From Argentina anserina (taxonomy: Eukaryota; Streptophyta; Magnoliopsida; Rosales; Rosaceae), in assembly GCF_933775445.1 (NCBI RefSeq), contig NC_065872.1, positions 12,462,001 to 12,526,000 on the forward strand: a stretch of 64,000 nt of DNA. Direction: 5' to 3'. Below are positions 25,249 through 34,636 of the stretch, in pieces. Position 1 is the first letter of the stretch. Each line of letters opens with the position of its first letter. Position numbers and translations under genes: made by a program. Under the pieces are notes generated by a model that had not been told where the DNA came from, made no database searches, and worked only from the letters and a program-made list of their open reading frames with translations.

Positions 25249-25990
25249 ACACTATAATCCTAAAAAAAAAAACACAAGAACACTTGTGCAATTGCGCACA
25301 TGCACAAGTAGGCACAATATGAAGCGACAACAATCTTATGACAAGGTACATCAGGTGCACAAAATTGTTTCTAAAATCACAATAATACTCCAAAAGAAAA
25401 GAGCCAACATTAACAGATAGTTTAAATATCAGAGTCCCTGATATATATGTCCTATAGACTTGACACTATCAATGCCATATATATTAGGTTAAGAACTAGA
25501 AAGAGCCAGGAGATCACAAATCTAGTGTCACAGGAATTTTCTCCGACCATGTTATGTGGCAAGCAATATAAGGGACTTCAAACAACAGACTGGAATCTAT
25601 ATAAACATAATCAAGAAAAAGCTACAGTCAATAGAACTGGAATCCTGTGACATAAAAAAGAAATTCAAAACACAGTTATAGAAATTTATCCAAAAACTTA
25701 TCAAAATGGAATTGCTGATCATGTGAGGAGAGGAACCATAAACCACCACTAACCAGGATGAATGTACATAACAGGTAAACTTATCATTCTTCAATGTTGG
25801 GCCATTAGATCCATCCAACAACATGGTCAGCAGGATATTACACAAATCTTCCGAAAGATTACAGCTTATTAAAAAAACACTAGTAAGAAACTCTTTGAAA
25901 CAACAGTACAAAAATACACCACGCGTACATGCACCCCAAGTAGGCAGAAACTAACAACAACCTTACAAATGATTGTTCTAGTGAACAGCA
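25249..25990. other. 3' flank of the 344-aa protein gene
   Basis: No coding sequence recognised. The part nearest 25990 is presumably 3' UTR of the minus-strand gene. Confidence 0.4.
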
Positions 25991-27671
25991 TTAAAGTCTT
26001 TCTGAGGGCACTCCAACAGCTGTTTCCAGTTCCATCTTGCAGTTGTCTCTCAACTCTTTTAGTGTGACAAATTTGTCATGCTGCCAAGCAGAATCAAGAA
26101 TAACTCTCAGAATAAGGCCCCAAAAGAAAGAAGTCACCAGTTGACAAGAAGAGAAAAAGATCATCTTATTTAAAAAATCATAAGAACTTAGGCTGACTAT
26201 AATATTCAATTAAAACAGGCATTGATAAAAACAAAACAAACAAAAAAACAAAAACAGGAGCCAGCAAACCATCAAATCAATTAGTCACATATAAAATGGG
26301 ATTTCTTCCACTGCCTTATGGCTTGCAATAGGTAGGAAAACTTTAACAGACTGAACAGATTAGGTTATTGAATTTGCATTGTGGAGCAAAAGAGTTCGGA
26401 TCATTTTCATTTAAGGTGAAACATTGGAGAGAAAACAAAGTGCTCAAACACAGGTAAGTTCATGATAAATTAAACAATAAGGTGGCTACACTCACGAGGT
26501 GGTTGCCTTCATTTACGAAGATATCCTCCATGTGAAGAAACAGGGATCTCCACTGACTTGAGAGATCAGACTCAAGTTTTGATGTTTTGTTTGGGTGCCT
26601 TGGTCCCTTGGGATCAACCTCCTTTCCCCTGAAACTTTTCTGAACCAAAATGCCTGCTTCCTTTTGACTCTTCTTCAAAGCTATAGAAAGGTATTAAAAC
26701 ACAACACAGATGAAGAACAAAATAGATCAGAATTGAAACAAAATACAAATGTGCAAAAACAGGTTTTAAATGACCGAACCACACTAAAATTTGACACATA
26801 ATGTAAAAAAAAAAAAACTACCAGTAATTCGACCCTTTATATCCTGGTATTGGAGGTCTGACAGAATGTGAGCAGCTGATTATGACATTGCAAAACATGC
26901 AAACCCATGTTAGTCTACATCTAAACTTCTATATCACGAATGATATAATGAGGAGTTTGTCTAACCTTGCAAGCAGAATGAACAAGAGCAATCATTGAGA
27001 TTGTCCTCCCCAGCATTCAAATCAGCAGGAGCATTAACAGTTGTGCATCTCGCCATCGAACAACCCAGCGATGTAGGCATCTTAGACCACTCCGTAGAGT
27101 CAAATGTAGTCGCGCCCACTTTCCCAACACCAGGATCACTTTCATCGTTCCTGCGAACAACATTGCCTAAAGCAGGACTGCTCTGAGCATCATCAGAAGT
27201 CTGCCCCACTTTCTCAAACTGACACTTCCCACCGCCATCACAACATCCATTCTTACACAGCCCCGAGCATGTGGACATTGAAGCAACCGACAAGCAATTA
27301 TCCCTCGAAGCATCACCAACTTCCGTCACACTGTCACTCGACTTCCCCTCAGTGTCATCATCCAGCACAATAACAGCCGCATTGTTGTCATTCGTCGAAT
27401 CCCCGGCACTGCAAGTGGGAGAAACCACAGGATCCGGCAATATCCCCTCCGACAAAGACAATTCTTTAGGGCTACATTCTTCCCCCAAATTCTCATCCCT
27501 TAAAGACACAATCTTTGCAACTTTACGCGAACCACTATCGACATTTCCCACAGATTTCGCATCGGAATCAGCTGAGATATTCGAAAAGCCCCTTTTAAGA
27601 GGCCGATTGGTCAAATCACCTAAAGCTGAGCGGGTTTTGCATGACCCATCTGCTGAATTATCGTTACTCAT
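25991..27671 (-). CDS. conserved plant protein of unknown function, four exons
   Basis: I do not recognise a named domain. Exons read on the minus strand are 27671-26966, 26875-26822, 26680-26496 and 26080-25991, all with GT/AG borders and consistent phases (1, 1, 0), giving 1035 nt and 344 aa. The N-terminus contains KTRSALGDLTNRPLKRGFSN; the middle is acidic, serine-rich and probably disordered. Near the exon 1/2 join is a Cys cluster CSCSFC followed by AAHILSDLQYQDIKGRITAL and KKSQKEAGILVQKS. The C-terminal part, with LSSQWRSLFLHMEDIF and DKFVTLKELRDNCKMELETA, looks helical. This mix of a short N-terminal motif, Cys motif and helical tail recurs in plant proteins annotated only as hypothetical, and lysine/arginine-rich segments would suit a nuclear location. 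The start is the first ATG; the open frame upstream begins on GTG. Confidence 0.82.
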
Positions 27672-28090
27672 AGTGAAATTGACTCCCCCCCAATAAGCAC
27701 AAACAAACACCCAATTAGGTTTTCGACTTCCAAACCACGAAAACCCTCAAAACCCACCTCCCCCGTTCACCTATAACAACGAATTAAGCAGCGAAAATAA
27801 AAATCCACATAGTCAAAAAAAAAACCCATCACAAGATTCAAACACTAGGAATTTAAGAACAGTTTTAAACGTGGATACGCAATTAAAACGAAATAATAAA
27901 GAAATGGGTTCGTGAGCTGTGGGGGGTTTAGGGGGAGACTGACCTTTTGGGTATGGGAGTTGAGATCTCAAGAGAGGATCTGGAATTGAAGAATGGTGAG
28001 GCGCGCGATGTCAGGGTTTTGGAGACGAGAGAGAGAAACGGGAATCTGAAAATCAAAAACTTTTGATAAGGCGGGAGTCTGGTGATTCTG
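27672..28090 (-). promoter_or_regulatory. 5' leader with probable intron, and promoter, of the 344-aa protein gene
   Basis: On the minus strand a CT-rich leader (near plus 28060-27945) ends AAAAG followed by gtcagt, a good donor at plus 27943. An AG acceptor lies a short way upstream of the ATG at 27671, so a leader intron of about 250 bp is likely. No clear TATA box was found. RNA evidence would decide. Confidence 0.4.
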
Positions 28091-28492
28091 ATCTTGAACG
28101 CGCCCCAACAGTTTTGAAAAAAAGGACCACACCCAAACCTAAACCAAAATGGGGCACACTGATCCACCAAAGTTTTTACCACTAGTGTAGAAAATATCAT
28201 TGCATATAACTGCTAGGTTCGAATTTGCTTCGGCGCTAATTTAATTGGAGTTGAAATACCAATAATAAAGCATTTTGACATGACCTTGCGTATTAATTTG
28301 TGTCACGAAAAGTTATGATTCCAATGTTTAAATCGTTGATATGGGTAAAGAAGTTCTATACGTGCTTAAAATGCCTCCGCAGGAGAGATTACTTGTTATG
28401 CGGATAGAAATCTTGGTGTAGTAAGGGTTGAAGCATAAGAAATGAACCTACAAGACGAGGTTTGGTGGTGACGGCTGCTTTTTGTTAAGTGT
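28091..28492. other. intergenic, no gene seen
   Basis: Short spacer between the 344-aa protein gene promoter and the copia insertion; nothing recognised. Confidence 0.4.
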
Positions 28493-28759
28493 ATGCATTA
28501 AATGGTTTTGTGTTAACCGCATAATATGGTTTAGTGTTTGGAAGCATCCAGCTGTCAAATATTAGTTAGAGTTGTATATATTTTTCCCTGAGACTTTCCT
28601 TTTCTGTGCTTATGTATAAATAGCAAAACTCTAGTTATTTTCTACAACGAAGCTTATTACACAATCAATATACAGAGATGTGTTATTCTCTCAAATCTTT
28701 CTTTCTCTTTTGATCTTGTTGAATCATAAACCCTAGCTCATCTGATACCATGACTATCA
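28493..28759 (+). repeat. 5' LTR of the copia element
   Basis: 267 bp, TG...CA, with a gtataaatagc TATA motif near 28613. Matches 33639-33914 over its whole length with scattered differences. Confidence 0.9.
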
Positions 28760-29472
28760 TGGTATTAGAACCATCCATAGATCCTTGGCCTCTAATTCAT
28801 GCTTCCGCCTCTATTGATTCTATGTGTGCTTCCGTGGTGATTTGAGATCAAGACGATCTGCTTCTGTTTTGAATCGATCGGCGATCATCTTCGAGCCTCC
28901 TTTTAGCTTCGATTCTCATCGTTCTTAGGTGAATCACCTATGTCCTTTACTTTGTAGTAATTGAGCTAGTTACAGAGTAGTTTTTCATGAACAAGATCCG
29001 AGATATTTGTTAGCCAAGTAAGAATTTTGATTAAAAGAGTAGAAAATTGGAGTTTGAAGTGTGATTTATGCAATTGAAGTAGTGTTCAAGTAGTTTGTGA
29101 TGTAGTGTAAGGAGGGTTAACTCCAATTAATATTTGGGGGTTCAACGAGTTGATATTTGAATTTAGTATTTGATTTATATTTCTATTTATTAGGGTTGGG
29201 AACTAAACTTAGAGTAATGTGAGATTCTAAAATGATGTATTAGCATTAAGTGGGTGGGTGGACTAGCTCTTTAAATAGGAACCTCTATGTATGATGAATG
29301 TAGACTTGGATAATTATAATTTCTATTGAGAAATATAGAGCTTTGCTCTTCTATCATTCTCCTTTCTTTAGTTGTGCCATGATGTTTTAGTTTTCATTCT
29401 CTACCGATTCGGTTCCCGCATCATTTGGTATCGGATTTTAGCTAAACTTTTTGGGTTGCTTCCATAAATCAT

Positions 29473-29763
29473 ATGGCGACAATAAGACGTAGGGGAAAAT
29501 ATGAAAATAATTTGAAATATGAGGAATCAAGAGATGAAGAACTTCATGCACTACGAAGACAAGTTGAGAAACTTGCCTTGCTAATTGAACGCCAAGAAGC
29601 TCAGAGAAAGCATGGTGGATCAAGAAGCGGGTATTCCTATCATAAAGTCAAGGGAGAGAGGCAATCGAGGAGTCGATGTAACCAAGGTTTCAAGAGTGGC
29701 TTGAAGTTGCAAGATCTTGTACAAAGGAAACCGAGTTTGAGATTTTTAAAGAGCTTGATCTAA
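29473..29763 (+). pseudogene. gag-like N-terminal frame of the nested element
   Basis: A 96-codon frame from ATG 29473 reads MATIRRRGKYENNLKYEESR, then DEELHALRRQVEKLALLIER. The charged coiled-coil phrase LRRQVE-L resembles the N-terminal region of gypsy gag proteins in plants. It ends at a stop soon after, so at most a truncated gag is encoded. Broken reading continues to about 30130 without identifiable domains. Confidence 0.5.
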
Positions 29764-30150
29764 ATGTCAATGAAAATATTGAAAATCATTGGGATTCAAA
29801 TGTGAAGGTATGTCATTTGTTTCCTTTTGAGTTAAAAATTGAGCATGAAGATGATATTAAAATTGATTGGAATTCTCCATCCATCTACGATGAATATCTT
29901 AATGTTAAAGTTTTTGACGTAACTAATGAGATTGTTGGTGAAGCTCTTCATGACAACAATTTCAATGATTCATGCCAAAATGGAAAGCAAGAGTTCGGAT
30001 TTTCAAAAAAAGGTTATACTATTCTCCGAGATGTCTACACCAAGTGATTTGGGTGTGAAAATTTTGTCCAAAGAACAAGGTATGAATCATAATGCATGTT
30101 TGGTTTATGGAAGTAAAATTGGATTTTCATAAGCATTACCATGCTCCATT

Positions 30151-30461
30151 ATGTTTGAATTTCAATATCGTGATCCATTTTGGGATGATTTTATACAAGC
30201 TTCAATCAATAACAAGTCAAGTGCAAAGAAGAGATTATATGACATTTTGGAGCTTGATTTATTCTTGAAAGATATAAGTGCATCACAAAAGTTTCATAAA
30301 AGGTTTGAGTTATGTGCCTCTTATAGCAAGATGTTACTTTTCAATATAACAAAGGAAATAAAGAGAATCAAGAAGTTAGGATGGCGGGATTACAAGCTTT
30401 TGGATGAATCCGACTTTAATCATGCAAACTCGTGGACGAATTATTTCTCACCCGGAGAGAT
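30151..30461 (+). pseudogene. tail frame of the nested element, reading into its 3' LTR
   Basis: The open frame runs through 30489. Just before the 3' LTR it reads ESDFNHANSWTNYFSPGEID, which resembles the SRTN-F-xGE-D endings of plant gypsy polyproteins. The earlier part (a lysine-rich helical stretch) was not recognised. This suggests the element arose from a gypsy parent by loss of the central pol region. Confidence 0.4.
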
Positions 30462-31269
30462 TGATGTAAGGGGGGTTAACTCCAATTAATATTTGGGTGT
30501 TCAAGGAGTTGATATTTGAATTTAGTATTTAATTTATATTTCTATTTATTAGGGTTGGGAAACTAAACTTAGAGTAATGTGAGATTTTAGAATGATGTAT
30601 TAGCATTAAGTGGGTGGTTGGACTAGCTTTTTAAATAGGAACCTCTATGTATGATGAATGTAGACTTGGATAATTATAATTTCTATTGAGAAATATAGAG
30701 TTTTGCTCTTCTATCATTCTCTTTTCTTTAGTTTCGCCATGATGTTTTAGTTTTCATCCTCTACCGATTCGGTTCCCGTATCAGTTTGTGTGCAAAATCG
30801 AGTAAAATCTGAGCTGTAAGTTTAGCCGAGTAAAAATTAAGAGCAAAAGAGTATAAAATTAGAGTTTGTAGTGTGATTTGTGAAATTGAAGTAGTGTTTA
30901 AGTAGTTTGTGAGCAAAATCGAGCAAAATTTGAGTTGTATGTTTAACCGAGCAAAAATTCAGAGCAAAAGAGTATAATATTGAAGTGTTGTAGTGTTACG
31001 AGTGGATTTATTATGCAAGGTCTGAGACTTGAGTTTTATTGAGCAAAAGTTAGAGCAAAGAAGTAAAGAGTAATAGATGTTGTGCTATTCGAAATATTTT
31101 GATGAATGATTTTGTGTTGTTGGAGGTCATTCTTGAGGAAACTTGTGCAAATCGAATATAAGGTCTGATATTGGAAATCAGATATTGATATTGATTGTGC
31201 TTGGAAATCTGATATTGTTAGAAGATTTATTACTTGTGCGTGTTTTTGTGTGGAAATAGTTGAGTCTAA

Positions 31270-31700
31270 TGGCGCTAGAAACTACTGCTAAGCCTGCTCT
31301 TACTCATGCTGATGTGCATTCACTACTAAGTGTAATGACCATGTGACTTGGAGAAAGAAACTTCATCAAATGGAGTTTCAATTTCAATATACACTCGCTG
31401 GAAAATGGTTTGTTTGGCCATTATGATGGTTCTGAAATGGCTCCTCCAAGATATGCTCTCACTCCTGAAAGAGAAGTAACAAATGAAGAAACTGAAGCTT
31501 ATAAAATTTGGAAGCAAACTGATATGGCTTTATTGAGCTTGTTTATGGCGACAATGGATGAAGAGGTTGTAGATGTTATAATAGGGTGCAAGACTGCTAG
31601 ACATGCTTGGCTTTCTCTTCAAGAGCGTTTTTATATTGTTTCTCGAGTAAGCATCATGCAACTAAGGACTGAGCTGCAAACTATTAGAAAGGGGGGGTGA
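31270..31700 (+). pseudogene. copia gag remnant
   Basis: ATG near 31270 starts MALETTAKPALTHADVHSLL; a TGA stop and a frameshift follow near 31345. The continuing frame contains YKIWKQTDMALLSLFMATMD, then VDVIIGCKTARHAWLSLQER, typical of plant copia gag (UBN2-type). It ends LRTELQTIRKGG at 31698, exactly where the inverted block starts. Confidence 0.82.
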
Positions 31701-32370
31701 AACTATTATAATGCACCTTATGAAAATGAGTAGAAGTTGAAGACACAGACTCAGGAAAAGGTAACCTATGCATCTTTCCTTCTAAACAATTACTACAAAC
31801 AGAACTAGACTCACAAATTGGAATTTTTATTTGAGAAAAAGACAACATTTTTGAGATAGTAGGTTGAGAAAGGTGACCTAATCTTTGATGCCAAATGGAG
31901 TAGCTTTGAGTGGAGCTTACAAGAGCAGTATGTGATAGATCTTAAATGGTTGAAACATGAGGAGACTTGAATAAGAACATGCCTTAATCACTACTCCTTC
32001 CTTGGTAGAGAACTGTTTTGGATGCCTTGTCTTGCACAACAATTTCATTAAGAGTTATAAAACAATGATTATATCGGCACAACTTTGTAAACGACAGTAG
32101 ATTCATAGCTAAACTAGGCACATGTAAAACACTGTTCAACTTCAGAATATGATCATCTGGCTTAATATAACTAGATCTAGTGTGTGCTACATTCAAACAT
32201 GTACCATTGCCAATGGTAATCTTCTTGTCAAAGTTGTATGGATGAGCAATTGTAAGATTCCTTAAGTCTGAAGTCATGTGGTGAGTAGCATCAGAATCAC
32301 CTATCCACACTTCATTGTTTGGAGCATTGACTGTGTAAGCAGATGAAGAAGAATTGGAAGATGAAGCACC
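31699..32370 (-). pseudogene. inverted copia block: protease end, pre-integrase domain, zinc finger
   Basis: On the minus strand the block reads NNEVWIGDSDATHHMTSDL, then ITIGNGTCLNVAHTRSSYIK and LNSVLHVPSLAMNLLSFTKL, which is the copia protease core region (DSGATHHM changed to DSDATHHM). A pre-integrase segment WHQRLGHLSQPTISKML follows, and then a CSNCLEGKMHRLPF zinc-finger half. It stops near 31700 at HFHKVHYNSF, just short of the integrase core. Gag on its left and RT on its right are both plus-strand, so this piece was inverted within the element. Confidence 0.88.
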
Positions 32371-32957
32371 AAGACTTGATTATGGTAAGACCTTTAGCCC
32401 TGTTGTTAGACATAGTACTGTTAGAATCATTCTTACTCTTGTTGCTATGAATAATTGGGAATTAAGGCAACTTGATGTTAAAAATGCTTTTCTACATGGA
32501 GATTTAAAAGAGGAAGTATACATGGCACAACCTCAAGGTTTTGTTGATGTTGTTCATCTTGATTATGTGTGCTTGTTAAAGAAGTCTCTCTATGGTTTAA
32601 AACAAGCTCCAAGGGATTGGAATGAGAAATTTACTAGTTTTCTCCCAAGTCTTGGTTTTACATTTATATGTGGATGATATTGTTATTACTGCTTCTGACA
32701 CAGAAGGCATACACAGTGTTATCTCTGAGCCTAACATGGTGTTTGATATGAAATATATGAGTACTTTGTCATACTTTCTTGGTATAGAGGTTACCAAAGT
32801 TCAGAACGACATGTTTTTATGTCAAACAAAATATCCAAAGGATCTGCTTGTTAAGTTTGGTATGGATACTATAAATTCATGTTCATCTCCTTGCCTTCAT
32901 CACTATCACATGACAAAAGATCAGGGAGCCCCTCTTAAAGATCTTACATCTTATTGA
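32371..32957 (+). pseudogene. copia reverse transcriptase remnant
   Basis: Starts abruptly at LDYGKTFSPVVRHSTVRIIL, continues WELRQLDVKNAFLHGDLKEE and CLLKKSLYGLKQAPRDWNEK, then shifts frame near 32640 and resumes LYVDDIVITASDTEG with the catalytic YVDD, and SYFLGIEVTKVQNDMFLCQT. This is canonical copia RT, with one frameshift and loss of the upstream portion that joins it to integrase. Confidence 0.92.
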
Positions 32958-33638
32958 AGTATTGTTGTGGCTTTACAGTACTTGACCTTTACTAGACCTG
33001 ATATAGCTTTATTTAGTCAATATTATATGTCAATTTATGACTAATCCTACAAATGTACATTTTGCTACTGTGAAAAGGATACTCAGATACTTAAAAGGTA
33101 CTTTGTCTAAGGGATTTTCTACAACTCGAGTGGTGCTATGTCCAATGTAGTGGACATCAAAGCTTATTGTGACGCCGATTGGGCTGGCGAGATAATTCAG
33201 AAACGTTCTACAACTGGGTTTGTTGTCTATCTAGGCATGTGTCATGTTTCTTGGAAGTCTAAAAAGTAAGGATCTGTCTCACGTAGCTCTACTAAATATG
33301 AATACAGAAGTTTGGCAAATACTGCAGTTGAGGTTAGTTGGATCTGACACCTACTTTGTGACTTGAAAGTTCAAATTCCTCATGCTCCTTTGCTCAAGTG
33401 TGATAATCTCTCTGCCTTAGCCTTAGCTTCTAATCCATTTTTTCATTCAAAAATCAAACATTTGGACAATAATTTTCATTTTGTTTGAGAAAAAATATAG
33501 AAAAATGATATATGTCTTGAATATGTTTCAACCACAGAGCAAACTGCTGATATATTAACCAAAGGGCTAGCTTCTCCCATTTTTCGAGCAAATTGTGTCA
33601 ATCTCAGGCTGGTCACTCTAGTTGAGATTGAGGGAGGA
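32958..33638 (+). pseudogene. copia RNase H remnant
   Basis: In broken frames the sequence gives TFTRPDIAL, AYCDADWAGEIIQKRSTTGF, VSWKSKK, SRSSTKYEYRSLANTAVEV, CDNLSALALASNPFFHSKIK and TTEQTADILTKGLASPIF. This is the copia RNase H with Asp and DADW motifs, interrupted by several stops. The 3' LTR follows directly after the purine tract. Confidence 0.9.
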
Positions 33639-33914
33639 TGTTAAGTGTATGTATTAAATGGTTATGTGTTAGCTACATAATATGGTTTAGTGTCTAGAAG
33701 CATCCAACAGTCAAATATTAGTTAGAGCTGTAGATATTTTTCCTTGAGACTTTTCTTTTTATGTACTTATGTATAAATAGCAAAACTTTAGTTCTTTTCT
33801 ATAACGAAGTTCATTACAATCAATATACAATGATATTTTCTTCTCTCAAAATTTTCTTTCTCTTTTGATCTTGTTGAATCATAAATCCTAACTCATCTGA
33901 TACCATGACTATCA
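33639..33914 (+). repeat. 3' LTR of the copia element
   Basis: 276 bp, same ends as the 5' LTR, followed by the ctttt target duplication. Confidence 0.9.
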
Positions 33915-33919
33915 CTTTT

Positions 33920-34070
33920 AAGATGATAAAGATGTGCTTTAATAATCATGCAAGTATTGAATCATGAAATATAAAAACAGTTTATATTCATATCTTTGCA
34001 ATTACAGTGTGTTTTATTATATTAGTGAGTGTCTGCCATATTGTTATGCAAACCTTCATATATCTCTTAT
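33920..34070. other. short spacer between copia and LINE
   Basis: AT-rich sequence that would join to the left flank at 28487 before the copia insertion. Nothing else seen. Confidence 0.4.
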
Positions 34071-34126
34071 ATTTTTTTTTGGTTACAAACGGGGCTTAAA
34101 AAACCCAAACAAAAAGGAACAAGAAA

Positions 34127-34636
34127 CTAACTAGAAGAGCAAACTCTCCTAGCTCTTGTGACAGCAGCAAGATCATCAATGAAGCATTGGGCAGCATGAA
34201 CATGAGGACTCTCAAAGGTAACCAACCCTTTGTCATGGTTAATACTCATTCTAGCCATAGCATCAGCAGTCATGTTGGCTTCTCTAAAAATGTGGACCAA
34301 AGAAACAAACTCCATGGAATTCATGAAATTTTTGCAGCCCTGCAACAGAGATCCAAGAGGATGCAAGGAGAACTCATTTTTATGCACAAGCTGCACAAGA
34401 ATTGCAGAGTCTGACTCTATTTCAAATCTGTTGATATGCAAACTTGAGGCAATTTTGAGACCAAAAAATAAACCCCAGGCCTCAGCATCTAAAATTTCAC
34501 CAATGCCAAGGTTAATTTGAAAACCAATGGTCCAATTACCAAAATGATCTCTAATTATTCCACCAGCTCCAATTTTTCCAGAAGGGGAAATTCTAGTGCC
34601 ATCAATATTCAACTTGTATCTGTTTTCACCAGGCAT
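34127..34636 (-). pseudogene. LINE RNase H domain, frameshifted from ORF2
   Basis: The 169-codon frame starts at ENRYKLNIDGTRISPSGKIG, then GAGGIIRDHFGNWTIGF, LDAEAWGLFFGLKIA, FEIESDSAILVQLV and HIFREANMTADAMARM. This is the plant RVT_3-type RNase H, with Asp (NIDG), Glu (DAEAWG) and Asp (ESDS) active-site residues kept. It overlaps the end of the RT frame by 28 bp in another frame. In related LINEs the two are one polyprotein, so a frameshift near 34640 separates them here. Confidence 0.88.

Larger units (their letters stand above)
29098..30783 (+). mobile_element. nested 1.69-kb non-autonomous LTR element
   Basis: LTRs at 29098-29423 and 30462-30783 begin TGATGTA and end CGATTCGGTTCCCG(C/T)ATCA. 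An identical 5-bp duplication, gtttg, flanks the element (29093-29097 and 30784-30788). The 5' LTR carries a small tgta-type insertion near its start. A primer-like site (tttggtatcgga) follows the 5' LTR. The 1,038-bp interior holds only a gag-like start and a pol-tail-like end, so protease, RT, RNase H and integrase are absent. The LTRs differ less from each other than those of the host copia element do, which fits a later insertion. Confidence 0.92.
28493..33914 (+). mobile_element. Ty1/copia element with perfect target duplication, interrupted and rearranged
   Basis: Two LTRs (28493-28759 and 33639-33914) begin TGTTAAGTGTATG and end GACTATCA. They are flanked by an identical 5-bp duplication, ctttt (28488-28492 and 33915-33919). 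A primer site like initiator tRNA-Met (tggtattagaacc) follows the 5' LTR, and a purine tract (gagggagga) precedes the 3' LTR. Coding order is gag, then an inverted block with protease/pre-integrase on the minus strand, then RT and RNase H on the plus strand. Most of the integrase is gone. A second LTR element (29098-30783) sits in its 5' leader. Frameshifts and stops make it non-functional. Confidence 0.93.
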
